Assembly (NCBI GenBank): GCA_964017155.1
Contig: OZ024866.1
Location: 20,777,826-20,841,825 of the forward strand
Length of the DNA: 64,000 nt
From: Oasisia sp. SBJ-2009
Lineage: Eukaryota > Annelida > Polychaeta > Sabellida > Siboglinidae
Direction: 5' to 3'
The translations under genes and the position numbers were made by a program. Positions 31,090 to 42,430 of this stretch are shown piece after piece; position 1 is the stretch's first letter, and each line of letters starts with the position of its first letter. The notes beneath the pieces are model-generated. The model saw nothing but the letters and a program-made list of their open reading frames with translations. It had not been told where the DNA came from and did not search any database.

Positions 31090-32640
31090 GCCAAGGATGT
31101 CCTCTCAGTTATTAGTGTTCTGCCACCGAGAAACCCTTTCTTACCACACAATGGTCCGGCTCCATACTCGAGAGGTCATGCCATCTGCAATTGCGCAGAC
31201 ACTCTGCAATGCGTACAACAGAGGCAAGGATCTCCATGACGCCTTCGTTAGTGACCGTCTGAGGAACGGTCGTGTTGCCATCACAGACACCATCAAGAGG
31301 TCGGCTCTCCAGACGTTCGCAAGACATACAGATGATACAAAGAACAGAAGTAAAGTCATTGCACTGAGAAAAGACATCTCACTCGTGTCCACTCTTTTCC
31401 TGTCACTGCAGTCCCAGCCAGATTTCGACTTGGACAACTTCTTCAAGTATGAAAACCAGAAAGAGCCACCATCGTTGTCTGACCAGGGAAAGCTCAGATC
31501 CGGCACAAAGTCTGATGTCCTACAATGTCTGACTATCCCAAAACTCACACCTCCTGATGATGTTACGGTGAAGGTGTTGGATGGCCCAGCTGTGGTTCAC
31601 ATGGTTCGCCCAACCTACGGAACTAACTACCAGCAATATATTGTGCGTCACTTCATGCCATTCATTACCAACTCTCTTACAAATTTGACATCGCGACTCG
31701 ACATCATTTGGGACATCTACCCTGATCACAACATCAAAGCACAGATTCAGGCAAGACGAGGCAACCCCGGCGTGACAACCATCGTCGAAGGCTCTACACC
31801 TGTACCTCGTGACTGGAACAAGTTTCTAGCAAATTCAAGAAACAAGGTGCAGCTGTTTAGGTTCCTTTCAAAAGCTGTCATCGAAGCGTCTCATCTCAGT
31901 TCACCGATGTTGTGGTTTGCTCCACGTATGACGATCATGTATTGGTGAATATCTCCGACAGCCAGTCGGTGGCTGACTTTGACACGATCATGCCATGCAA
32001 TCATCAGGAGGCTGATAGCAGGATATTTCTGCATCTTTCTCACGCCGCACAAGGTCATTCGAAAGCTTTCAACCGCACAGTCGACAGTGATGTTGTCATC
32101 ATTGCTGCTGGACATTTTGGGAGCCTGGGTGTGATGGAGTTGTGGATAGGCTTTGGAACTGGAAAAGCCTTCCAACACATCCCCCCAGGTCATGAAATCA
32201 CCCAAACACTTGGTCCTGAGAAGTCGCTGTCATGTCCACTGTTCCATTTGTTCATGGGGTGTGATACGACATCATCATTCCTTGGCATCGGGAAGACGAC
32301 AGCCTGGGCAGCATGGCAGGCATACCCTGACCTTACGGAAACACTACTCACTCTTTCCGAAGATCCTACGCTCTTGACACTCGACTCGATCCACATGGCA
32401 AGCCTTGAACGCTGGACTGTTGTCATGTACAGCAAGAGCAGTGGCTGCTCAAGGGTGAATGATGTGAGACGTCAACTCTTCACCCATGGTACTAGGACGC
32501 TCGACCACATCCCCCCCCACACAGGAAGCGCTGCTTCAACATGCAAAGCGAGCTCTGTACCAGGCAGGTTACATCTGGAGACAAGCAAGGCAGCGACACC
32601 AAGATGTCCCGGATGCTTCAGCATGGGGTTGGACGCAAGA
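31090..32640 (+). pseudogene. Multicopy family copy B, middle to C-terminal part
   Basis: The first frame (to 31948) reads CNAYNRGKDLHDAFVSDRLR, AITDTIKRSALQTFARHTDD, DFDLDNFFKYENQKEPPSLS, KLRSGTKSDVLQCLTIPKL, VLDGPAVVHMVRPTYGTNYQ, SRLDIIWDIYPDHNIKAQIQ and VPRDWNKFLANSRNKVQLF. A shift at about 31912 leads to IMPCNHQEADSRIFLHLSHA, TVDSDVVIIAA, LWIGFGTGKAFQHIPPGHEI and LFHLFMGCDTTSSFLGIGKT, then ERWTVVMYSKSSGCSRVNDV and DHIPP. Further frame changes end at a W-G-W-T-Q-D, the point where the 20-bp satellite starts. The family's Cys-rich tail is missing. Copy B is uninterrupted where copy A carries the LINE, which confirms the LINE as an insertion. Confidence 0.8.
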
Positions 32641-33560
32641 TTGACACAGCTGTTGGAGGATTGACACAGCTGCTGGAGGATTGACACAGCTGATGGAGGA
32701 TTGACACATCTGTTGGAGGATTGACACAGCTGTTGGAGGATTGACACAGCTGTTGGAGGATTGACACAGCTGTTGGAGGATTGACACAGCTGCTGGAGGA
32801 GTGACACAGCTGCTGGAGGATTGACACAGTTGCTGGAGGATTGACACAGCTGTTGGAGGATTGACACAGATGTTGGAAGATTGACACAGCTGTTGGAGGA
32901 TTGACACAGCTGTTGGAGGATTGACACAGCTGATGGAGGATTGACACAGCTGCTGGAGGATTGACACAGCTGATGGAGGATTGACACATCTGTTGGAGGA
33001 TTGACACAGCTGTTGGAGGATTGACACAGCTGTTGGAAGATTGACACAGCTGTTGGAGTATTGACACAGCTGTTGGAGGAGTGACACAGCTGTTGGAAGA
33101 TTGACACAGCTGTTGGAGTATTGACACAGCTGCTAGAGGATTGACACAGCTGATGGAGGATTGGCCCAGCAGTTGGAGGATTGACACAGCTAATGGAGGA
33201 TTGACACAGCTAATGGAGGATTTACACAGCTGTTGTAGGATTGACATAGCTTTTGCAGCATTGACACAGCTATTGGAGGATTGACATAGCTAATGGAGGA
33301 TTGACATAGCTGTTGGAAGATTGACACAGCTGTTGGAGTATTGATATAGCTGTTGGAGGATTGACACAGCTGGTGGAGGATTGACACAGCTGGTGGAGGA
33401 TTGACGTAGCTGTTGCAGGATTGATACAGCTGTTGTAGGATTGACACAGCTTTTGCAGCATTGACACAGCTGTTGGAGGATTGACATAGCTGTTGTAGGT
33501 TTGACACAGCTTTTGCAGCATTGACACAGCTATTGGAGGATTGACACAGCTGTTAGAGGT
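32641..33560 (+). repeat. 20-bp satellite, about 46 units
   Basis: Unit ttgacacagctgttggagga, with common variants (ctgctggag, ctgatggag, ttttgcagca). Homogeneous on the left and more diverged to the right, where some units read cagctaatgg or cttttgcagc. It follows immediately after the DNA encoding W-G-W-T-Q-D of copy B, the first unit sharing the wording cttcagcatggggttgg then ttgacacagc. Most units contain CAGCTG. Minus-strand frames of 105-211 residues exist because 60 bp is three units and no stop is present; they read SSNSCVNPPTAVSILQQLCQ and are not genes. Confidence 0.97.
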
Positions 33561-33970
33561 CTTGCAATTAGCTACAAAGCAAAGATCAACGGAAACGCTG
33601 AAAATGCATAGAAGGATGCACTGACTGAAAAGTTCTATGATTGGGACAATTCCTCAGATAACAGCTTTCATTTCTACTAACCTACACTAGACTCGTGCGC
33701 GGTGGCAATAATCATCAGAACAAGTGTCGCACTTGTCATGGTTGTACAGTCAACAACAAGTGCGACACATGTTCACTGTGGACTGATCCAGTATGGGCTG
33801 GGATAGTCGAACGTTCCCAAGCCCGACTTAACAGAAAACGACAAGCCATCTCAGAGACACAGGGGTCTGACAACCCGTCAACAACGCTGAAGTCCACGCT
33901 GAGAGTTGGGCGCAGCCACAAGCTGGCTCGCATACAGACATGTGCCATATCTAGCGATTAGCGGCATTTT
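33561..33970 (+). other. Cys-rich ORF of unknown origin
   Basis: A frame from 33695 to 33961 reads NKCRTCHGCTVNNKCDTCSL followed by WTDPVWAGIVERSQARLNRK and a Ser/Thr-rich tail. The C-x2-C-x2-C-x5-C-x2-C then W pattern resembles Cys-rich leaders seen in invertebrate retroelement or repeat proteins. I cannot name the family. No splice or promoter signal supports a host gene. Confidence 0.35.
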
Positions 33971-34084
33971 CCCGGTGCCATCCCACGAAGAGACAGGACC
34001 GTGAGTCCATTTTGGAAGAAATTGTTAACCTTCACCGCGAACAGGGGTATTACCAACCGTCGTAAATAGCGTGACTATTAAAAC

Positions 34085-34260
34085 TACTGAATGAATGTCA
34101 CTGTCAGTTTGTATTAATATGTTGCTCACAAGATGGCACCAACATATAATTGATTTCCCACCGATACATGAATGGTGATCATGGACAAAAACACACAAGG
34201 TTTTTGTGCAGGATCAAATGTTTCTCTGTCAAAATAATCCTGGTTGATGACAGTGCACAT
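34085..34260 (+). repeat. Dispersed repeat R-A relative, diverged
   Basis: gaatgtcactgtcagtttgt, ttgctcacaagatggcacca and tttgtgcaggatcaaatg are shared with 52140-52260 and the start of R-A. It ends near the R-A word gcaggatcaaa. Confidence 0.55.
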
Positions 34261-34495
34261 GCCCAATTGGTTTGTGAGCAAATTGTGTCAATATTTACAT
34301 TAATTTCCATTCAATGCACATGACATATGCAAGAGAGTGTCTATGAATGACAACCCTGGATTACAAGGATGGAGATTACAGAATTTCAGACAAACAATTT
34401 GCATGGTGACAACATTTCTGATGTGTCCTCATAACAATATGTCATATTTTCATTATTACATTTCATTTCTATTTATAATTGCATTCTTACTTTCA

Positions 34496-34544
34496 GATGA
34501 TGTGCTTGAGTCTATGCCAGGATCGGAGGAGTTCCTACCAATTG
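34496..34544 (+). other. Candidate internal exon (49 bp)
   Basis: Preceded by cattcttactttcag and followed by gtaagtg, both good splice signals. It encodes DDVLESMPGSEEFLPI in one frame. A second candidate acceptor, tttccattgcag at about 35639, opens a frame reading VQERTYTKWSAKETMLAHDC before a stop. They could be exons of a degenerate gene or of an element; no family is recognised. Confidence 0.3.
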
Positions 34545-34939
34545 GTAAGTGATCAAATTGTGTCATTCTTACTGATTGTTGTGTGAGGTGAAATTACATT
34601 GCTATTATGTATACTGCCATGTTTATAAACACTCCTGAAACTAATGCAGAGTTTTAGCTAAAAGCATGGACCTGGCTAATAAAGCTAATACTTACAAGCT
34701 TTACTTATAAACTAACACATTAGCTCTAATTTATTTTCCCCATCAAGAATTATGTTGTTTTATGGCCACAAGACCAGTACATGAAAATCTTGCATAGTCT
34801 ATCCAATAAACAGGTGTGCTTATTATCTAATCATCAAATAAAACACGAGTTTTCTGAACGTGATGATGAAACAAAACAAGTGCATCAACAAGCTAGCATG
34901 GACTATTTGATAGGTTTGAATGAATGACTAGCAAATAAA

Positions 34940-35385
34940 ATGAATGACTAGCAAATAAGGCCATAAAGAGTCAGTAGTTAACCAGTGTGTGAATTGCTGA
35001 AATTGCAAGTTATTTAATGTCAAAGACTTAAATGTTTACCCACATTTGTAGGCTTTGGCAGTAGTGTGAGATCTGGTGTGAAATGAGGAGAGGCAGAAAC
35101 GGAACCCGAGAGAGGTGATTATATATAACAGTTTACAGTTAATGTGTACGAGAAGTGTACAAATCATCCAGGACAATATTCAAGACTCATTTGCTATCAC
35201 TTGCTTTTATGCTAATACGATGTGTGGGCTGTGGACTGTACTTGCCTCGAAGAAATGAATGATTAGCAAATAAGGCCATAAAGAGTCAATAGTTAACCAG
35301 AAATGGAGCCCAAGAGATGTGATTATATATAAACGTGTACTGTTAATGTGTTCTAGAAGTATACAAATCATACAGACAGACAGTG
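34940..35385 (+). repeat. Diverged direct duplication
   Basis: gcaaataaggccataaagag, cagtagttaaccag and gaggtgattatatataacag at 34952-35150 recur at 35267-35370 with about 10% difference (gcaaataaggccataaagag at 35268). The duplicate lacks an internal part. Non-coding. Confidence 0.75.
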
Positions 35386-35983
35386 TTTCTTAATCTGATG
35401 TCATCAATTAACTATTATAATGTATATAAATTAGAGAGATTATTATATTTGATTTTGCTTGGGTTCGTATAACTCTCTGTTACAAAAACGAAGTTTTGTA
35501 CTATCCAAAACTGACAGTAAAAATTATGTAACCGTATCACTAAGGTGAACATGAAATGAGTTTGACTGCATTGATGTACCTTCATTTACATTTATTGTCA
35601 ATTTGTTCTCTCAAATAACATATGTTGTTTTCCATTGCAGTTCAGGAACGAACATATACCAAATGGAGTGCCAAAGAGACAATGCTGGCCCATGATTGCT
35701 TTGGTTAAAAAGATGAAGTGAGATTGCCTGGTTAGTTATATTACATGTATGCAGGGGACACATGTTTTTATTTGTAAAATAGAGTAATTGATATATTGTC
35801 ATAGAAAATTAATTAAACAAATGCTGGCCTTTCAGTGAGAAACACAATAAACAAATTCCAAGTAACACTGGTTGAAAAATTATGTATTGTCTTCCTACCA
35901 CCTCTGTGTCTGGATGATAAGTATGTTGTTGATGAATGATGTATTGCTTGTTTATAGAACGGTAGGTGCAGTAGATTCACAAT

Positions 35984-36265
35984 TTGTTCTGCTCAGTTAT
36001 TTCACGAACATTTCTGACCACATGTAAGAAAGAGATCGAGGAGTTTATGAGAAGGAGCCCATCAGTACAGTGCCCATGGACTGTCATCAAGACTAAACTA
36101 ATCAACATGAGGAGACAGAGACAGGGAAGATTGAAGAAAAGACTGAACTCTGTTTGCGAACGTGGCTGCATAGCGCACAGCCTTTCCTTTCTGCTGGTGG
36201 ACAATTTCATGAAAGCCGTGAAGGAGAAGTTTCCAGACAGTGAAACTGCCGAGATATGTTCCTGA
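35984..36265 (+). other. Open frame of 93 codons, unknown
   Basis: The frame starts at or near an acceptor-like tgttctgctcag (before 35997) and reads TCKKEIEEFMRRSP, VQCPWTVIKTKLINMRRQRQ and a basic tail, ending at TGA 36263-36265. Basic and amphipathic with a W near the middle; no family recognised. It may belong with the exon candidates at 34496 and 35639. Uncertain. Confidence 0.3.
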
Positions 36266-36585
36266 AGCCGATCAATTTGAGGTGTTAACTGTATGGAGGT
36301 GGACTATTTCGGTTTTTGTAAGGTGTGTCGGTGTGTGATGGTTTACAAATGAATTGCTCAGCCAGTTTTAGATGTTTGCATTGTAAACTGTGGAGATCCA
36401 TTGAGCATTTGAATTGGATGAGAATTATCACCTGGTCTTGAAATAGCAAATCACAACTATTCTATTGAACATTTGAATCCTGACCTACCTAAGCAAGCTG
36501 ACGATCTGTGCTGACCATTGCACTGATCAATATGGCACCAAAGCATGCACGAAGATGGCAGCATCTGTTTTGAAGAAGAAATGCT
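36266..36585 (+). other. Spacer
   Basis: Nothing recognised between the 93-codon frame and the 44-bp satellite. Confidence 0.4.
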
Positions 36586-37775
36586 GAGAAATATCTCCAG
36601 GCGTGGGTCACCGATCAGAACTGGAGAAGTAGAAATATCTCCAGGCGTGGGTCACCGATCTGGACTGGAGAAGTAGAAATATCTCCAGGCGTGGGTCACC
36701 GATCTGGACTGGAGAAGTAGAAATATCTCCAGGCGTGGGTCACCGATCTAGACTGGAGAAGTAGAAATATCTCCAGGCGTGGGTCACCGATCTGGACTGG
36801 AGAAGTAGAAATATCTCCAGGCGTGGGTCACCGATCTGGACTGGAGAAGTAGAAATATCTCCAGGCGTGGGTCACCGATCTGGACTGGAGAAGTAGAAAT
36901 ATCTCCAGGCGTGGGTCACCGATCTGGACTGGAGAAGTAGAAATATCTCCAGGCGTGGGTCACCGATCTGGACTGGAGAAGTAGAAATATCTCCAGGCGT
37001 GGGTCACCGATCTGGACTGGAGAAGTAGAAATATCTCCAGGCGTGGGTCACCGATCTGGACTGGAGAAGTAGAAATATCTCCAGACGTGGGTCACCGATC
37101 TGGACTGGAGAAGTAGAAATATCTCCAGGCGTGGGTCACCGATCTGGGCTGGAGAAGTAGAAATATCTCCAGGCGTGGGTCACCGATCTGGACTGGAGAA
37201 GTAGAAATATCTCCAGGCGTGGGTCACCGATCTGGACTGGAGAAGTAGAAATATCTCCAGGCGTGGGTCACCGATCTGGACTGGAGAAGTAGAAATATCT
37301 CCAGGCATGGGTCACCGATCTGGACTGGAGAAGTAGAAATATCTCCAGGCGTGGGTCACCGATCTGGACTGGAGAAGTAGAAATATCTCCAGGCGTGGGT
37401 CACCGATCTGGACTGGAGAAGTAGAAATATCTCCAGGCGTGGGTCACCGATCTGGACTGGAGAAGTAGAAATATCTCCAGGCGTGGGTCACCGATCTGGA
37501 CTGGAGAAGTAGAAATATCTCCAGGCGTGGGTCACCGATCTGGACTGGAGAAGTAGAAATATCTCCAGGCGTGGGTCACCGATCTGGACTGGAGAAGTAG
37601 AAATATCTCCAGGCGTGGGTCACCGATCTGGACTGGAGAAGTAGAAATATCTCCAGGCGTGGGTCACCGATCTGGACTGGAGAAGTAGAAATATCTCCAG
37701 GCGTGGGTCACCGATCTGGACTGGAGAAGTAGAAATATCTTCAGGCGTGGGTCACCAATCTGGTCTGGAGAAGTA
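36586..37775 (+). repeat. 44-bp satellite, 27 units
   Basis: Unit gtagaaatatctccaggcgt followed by gggtcaccgatctggactgg and agaa. Units are nearly identical; only about six single-base differences were seen (for example agatcagaactgg in the first unit, caggcatggg, ctgggctgg, atcttcagg near the end). Such uniformity implies recent expansion or ongoing homogenisation. 44 bp is not a multiple of three and the array has stops, so it is not coding. It lacks the unique spacers of a CRISPR array. Confidence 0.98.
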
Positions 37776-38065
37776 GTGTCACTTGTATTTTGTTGCGTAT
37801 ACAACTCACAGTTTAGTGTTGCTGTGGGAGGTAAAAATTATGCAATTCACCAGCGACAACATCGCTACATGTGAACCTTGATTGAGCGTCAAGTGAACAA
37901 TCGTGCCACTTCACCTTTTTGTGGTAGTCACCAGCCAAAGCCCCAGTCCTCGTTGTGATTCTCAACAGATAGGGTGATGGAATAGATAAATCATCGGCAA
38001 ACTAAATACAGTGTACCCTGTTGACCATCATCCTTTTGGGTATCGGCCAACCAAAGAACAATGAC

Positions 38066-38355
38066 AGCCAGGGCTTAATGCAGGATCAAATTATTGCCAG
38101 TCACACATGTTTTGGTGGACACATGGATGTTAAATGTTAAGCCAGTTTACAAACTTTCAGATGTGCCTGATGACCTGAAATGGGCTACAAAACACATATG
38201 ACACCATTTACACTCACTTTCAATGCATAACTAACAATATCTATGGTTTTGGAAGACCTTTTTTGCTCCTTCATTTTTTACCCGTCCACCACCCATATTT
38301 CTGTCAGTCCATATTCGTTTTTACCCAACCTAATGACAGGTGGACATAAAGCTAT
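38066..38355 (+). repeat. Dispersed repeat R-A, copy 2
   Basis: From agggcttaatgcaggatcaa through tgtgcctgatgacctgaaat to ggacataaagctatga, parallel to 18071-18394. Confidence 0.8.
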
Positions 38356-39290
38356 GATGACAGCAGACCAACTCCATGTCTGTCCTCCAGTCAGGACAAT
38401 TGCAGTGGAGTAGATGTCATAGTGATTACTCAGAGTAGTAATGTGACAACTGTTAGGGTAGTTACAACACCACAGAGGGAGTTTTACCAGACAAGACACA
38501 GAGGTGTTAATCCGGCCTCCAGGTCCACTAGTGAGGACAATAACAATGGCGTAGGTGTCAAAGCAGACACATGTGTAGTTCTGGGGCAAATGTCAAAGTA
38601 AACACAATGGCAAAAGCACTTTGCACTACTGACCAACAATCTCACCCACGTGATTATGAGCCCTGGACATATCCAATAGCATTCTATTTTAACATCCACA
38701 ATAGAATGCTAAGAAAGTCACTCTTGGAATTTCCTTCTGATTCGTGTGTGTGGATGCATTTTGAATCACTACATGGAGCAATTCATTTGCCGCATTTGTA
38801 TCCACACATTTGGAACCACTCATATGTTCACATTGTAGCCATTTGTTGCCACACAGGCGCACACCACATGCCACGTCCGCTTGACGCATTCTTCAAAATG
38901 CAAACAACCAAGTAGAATCATTCAAGAAAATGTGTTTATGTATGTAATAAATAATAATGGAATGGTAGTCATAAGTAGTAAACCAACATTTCATGCATTT
39001 TCATGTTTAATAACGTTCCAATAATTTTAGAAAATTGTACGAAAGTACTGAAGTTAGACAACATATATATTTAACCAATTTGTTACAATATTTTCTTTAT
39101 TTATACAACCTGCAACAGCAAAATGAGCATTAAGTTGCAATGTCTAATGTGCACAAAATGCAAATTTAAATGTATGGGTTATTTACTTTTAATTTTGAAA
39201 TGTTTGCAGAATGTGCTAGCATATCTCATAACATTGTGTTTCAGTGACCTTTTTGCTAATTTAGAATTTTTACAGATAGAGTGAAGAAAC
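38356..39290 (+). other. Spacer with two open frames of no recognised family
   Basis: An imperfect pair of direct repeats (tcaggacaattgcagtggag and gtgaggacaataacaatggc) lies at about 38390 and 38530. The frame 38571-38915 (114 codons) and the minus-strand frame 38278-38589 have no motif I recognise and are likely chance. Confidence 0.35.
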
Positions 39291-39298
39291 ATCAAAAA

Positions 39299-39498
39299 GA
39301 AGATTACTGCAGGTTGAAGAAACATACACAGATACATGTGAGGATACAAAGCGAATCATTCTGGAGCAAGACAAATTGAAGCTCGAAATCGAAATGCTAC
39401 GGAATCAAAATGATATGATAAAGAAGAAAATGCATAACTTTGATGTGAAGTTCGATTTGGCAAAAGCAGAATTTGGCATCGCCTTCAAATTAAATTAA
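39299..39498 (+). pseudogene. Coiled-coil C-terminus resembling a Myb/SANT-like repeat protein
   Basis: Frame EETSKRRLLQVEETYTDTCE then IILEQDKLKLEIEMLRNQND and ending FGIAFKLN before TAA (39496-39498). The Lys/Glu/Leu heptads are a coiled coil of the type that ends Myb/SANT-like proteins associated with repeat families. An acceptor-like ttttacag lies just upstream (39270-39277). Family assignment is weak. Another Myb/SANT-like piece is at 42195. Confidence 0.4.
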
Positions 39499-39977
39499 CA
39501 ATGACAAATTCTGATCTTCGTTTTGAACTGCATTGCAGGCTGACTTAGTCTAGAATACTGGTTATTTGTTAACAAAATTTATTTATTTATTTATTTATTT
39601 ATGATGCTTTCAATGGGTTCTGTGGATATGTCATGTGTCAGCAATTTTACGTAACTTGCAGTCTTAGGTGAACCTGTATATGTAGTGAGATTTCATAGAG
39701 TTGATCATTTATCCTACTTTTTTGGTTTTTTTGTATATATATACATTGGACAATTTGTGTTATTCGCTCTGTAACTGGTTGTGAGCTTGTGTCGCCAAGC
39801 AGTAAACAAATGGTCCCCATCTCCGAAAAACTGCCACCACGTTCTGACACCATGAACACTTAATTTGAAGCCCAATTGGTCTGAATGTGAATCAGAATTA
39901 AAAGCGGATTCCTGCATGGCGGGAATGAACGATGCAGTCTCCTAACTCAGGATGCTACAAACCGCAATGTAAACGAT

Positions 39978-41662
39978 AAGAGCAATAATGTGCCAACTGT
40001 GGTTGTGTATGAACTTTTGTGTTTTGTTAACAACAAAATCAACTTGCTGCCCTCCGAAACGGTCATTCAGTTATTTGTGAAACACTGCAAGCCAGATGAA
40101 ATCGAAATGGCAAAATGGAAATTATTCGAGGTATGTTCAAGCGATTCAAGAATGCTGACAAGGAAAAGAGCGAAGAAATGTTTTCAAAACCTTGAGGATA
40201 TTGTCAAGAGAATGAACGAGCTCAACTCAGCTGTTGACGTTATACTGTGCTTTGTTTAGGGATGGGACGATACATATTTTAAATTTTCGGTTCGATTTTC
40301 GATATTTGACCCACGGTTCGATATATTCACGATACTTTCCACAACCACGCCACCTATCACACAAAATTGTTAATGAACAATTTTAAGTGCAGTACAGTGG
40401 AAGCCCTCATTTAAGACAGCCCCCCCCCAAATCAGAGTGGTGCGGTCTTAAAAGAGGGGTGGTCTCTCGTGAGGGGTTTGCAACATTCAACACTAGGGGC
40501 GCTTACAACGACTAACATCAACACTAGGTGGCGCTTACAACCGCTAAGTAGTGAAATACACAAAATAAAAAGTAGAATATAATAAATGAGACATCATATT
40601 AACAACAACAAAATTATTTATTCTGTTTATTTTATGTGTGACACGTTTCAGTATATAAGTTTACTTTTGAATATTTTGTTTTAATAAATAATATCTGATA
40701 AAGAGTATCCTCATTTTGAATCTTTTTTTAATAATATTTTATATAAATACTATTCTCAGTTAATTTATTTCAAATTCGGACTGAGGGGCTAAAAAGTGCT
40801 GCCACCTCACGGCGTCTGGGTAATCGCACCGCGGTCGCCATTTTGTTATTCTTTCCATCGCCGCAAAACGATCTTTTACTTTCTGATCTAATCATGAAAA
40901 CGACCTCCTACAGCCGCGAAACTTCCTCTCTAATAACTCATATTACATATACATACACTAGGTCATAAAATGAAATCATTTAAATTGCTGTGACGAATAA
41001 AATTCACAAATAAAAATGTTGCTAAACTAAAGTCGACATCGCCGGCGACTGTTACGAGAAGCCGAAGGCCGTAGATTACCGTGGCGTTACGTAGATATTT
41101 TGTCGCTAAATATGGATTCCGGTTTTATCCTAAACTAACCTAAAACTTAGCCTACGTTTCTAAACTTTAATCATACACAAGTTTCTGAACTTTAATCATA
41201 CACAATATGGATATTACAGTAATCACAGAGTTACGCGTAACCATCAATGTTGACCATGTCCGCCATGATGTCTTGCCGGCGAGTTCTTGCACGAGTTTGT
41301 TTCGTGAATTTTATTTGTTTCAAAAATGTAAGTGATTTAATTTTATAACATAGTGTATGTTTATAAATATATAAGATATGTGAGGAAAGTCTAGCGGCTG
41401 TTAATATACGTCACGTCATTCACGTGTACGGAAACACCAGTTAGGCGATGACGATGTGCCATTTAGCATTTATCAAAATCGAAAAAAAAACGCGATACGC
41501 AAACTGATGACGGTGCACCGAACCGTGAGCCTTAAAACCGCGAATACCATGAACCGCGATTAATCGTCCCATCCCTAGCTTTGTTGCGAGAGATTTTGGG
41601 AATCTTCCTCCTATCATGTTTGACTCATTAGATGTATCAGTGCTCTTGATGAAGATTGAGTC
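39978..41662 (+). pseudogene. Recurrent invertebrate ORF, split by hAT-like copy B
   Basis: The frame from about 39978 (M at 39990) reads VYELLCFVNNKINLLPSETV, HCKPDEIEMAKWKLFEVC, KRAKKCFQNLEDIVKRMNEL and VDVILCFV at the insertion point. After the hAT element it continues in frame from 41578 with ARDFGNLPPIMFDSLDVSVL and KIES, stop (41662). This ELL-CFV...IEMAK...LEDIV...FVARDL.NLPP..FD..DVS pattern is a short ORF that I recognise as repeated in mollusc, lancelet and echinoderm genomes. Its role is unknown, probably the first ORF of a retroelement. A coiled-coil continuation follows from 41656. Confidence 0.7.
40257..41577 (+). mobile_element. hAT-like non-autonomous element, copy B
   Basis: Same ends as copy A (TAGGGATGGGACGATAC and CGTCCCATCCCTA), flanked by a perfect 8-bp duplication gctttgtt (40249-40256 and 41578-41585). 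1,321 bp, about 196 bp longer than copy A, which lacks about 41185-41400. The internal hairpin of copy A (cccctcatttaagac) is also present at about 40400-40460. It interrupts the recurrent ORF exactly in frame. No transposase encoded. Confidence 0.93.
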
Positions 41663-41838
41663 TTAACGATGAAGTGCTACTGATGAAGGGTGCTATGAAA
41701 TGCCAGCAGACAATGTCAGAAGCCTTGATAAAGGTGTGTTCTGAGACAATATCCAGAGGGCACAAGCTTGGGGGTGAAATGTTGGGAGTGAGGTCTGCAG
41801 ACTGCCCTGGGGCATTATGCATGGACCGAGACAACTAA
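41656..41838 (+). other. Downstream open frame of the recurrent ORF
   Basis: Reads LNDEVLLMKGAMKCQQTMSE then RDN-stop. It begins within a few bases of the stop of the upstream frame (TAA 41660-41662) in another frame, and its Leu/Met spacing suggests continuation of the coiled coil after a frameshift. No other feature. Confidence 0.35.
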
Positions 41839-42194
41839 TAGTCAGAGACAACGCTACTGTCCGAGGCAATAAACATAGGGACTTCTGCCATGGCTAAGTT
41901 GGTATGCATGAACCGGAAGATAGACAGACACAATGACGTCAGAGACTTGTACGCAATTGTCCCGATGTTTGGAGTGGAACTAATTTTAGACTAGGCTATA
42001 AGGGGAATGGCCAATATTTCTTATGAAGTGCGCAGTCATGGCCTACAGTTGACCTCATAAAACCACTTCCTTCCGGGCAGTTGTCGTCTGCTTTCACCGG
42101 AAAAAGGCAAATGTCGGGACAAGGAGAAATTTCGTCGAAAAATTTGACTTTATTAGAATAGAAAAAGAAAAGGAGTTATTAACTTCACACTTCC

Positions 42195-42430
42195 AAAACG
42201 GAGTGACGCTAAAAAGAAAATAAATGTTGCCGTATCGGTCAACACTGTAGGTGGTAATGGTCGGAGTGTCGGGAAGGTGAAAAAGAGGTGGACAGATATG
42301 AAATCGGCAGTCATCGACCGGCAATGCAGAAGCATGACTACAGGAGGTGGGTGCCTCTGTTCCAGAGATACATTATGAAGATGTGATCAGACGGATAATC
42401 GGGTAAACCACCAGCCTGGTGAACAGGGTG
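42195..42430 (+). pseudogene. Myb/SANT-like DNA-binding domain remnant
   Basis: Frame KINVAVSVNTVGGNGRSVGK then VKKRWTDMKSAVIDRQCRSM and TTGGG, followed by a TGA (42375). The spacing VN-x-VG...RS-x-x-x-VKKRW-x-D-x-KS-x-V...TGGG is typical of Myb/SANT-like DNA-binding domains found in transposon-associated and MSANTD proteins. Upstream reading to about 42150 is noisy. A donor-like gtaag follows at about 42434. Confidence 0.5.

Noticed and set aside
32472..33527. Minus-strand frames up to 211 residues (SSNSCVNPPTAVSILQQLCQ repeats)
   Set aside because: A 20-bp unit gives a 60-bp three-unit period with no stop in any of three frames; these are satellite artefacts.
34496..36265. A multi-exon host gene
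   Set aside because: Only splice-like signals and short frames; no recognised domain and at least one early stop. Kept as low-confidence candidates only.
36586..37775. CRISPR array
   Set aside because: Repeats are contiguous without unique spacers, and the context is animal DNA without cas genes.
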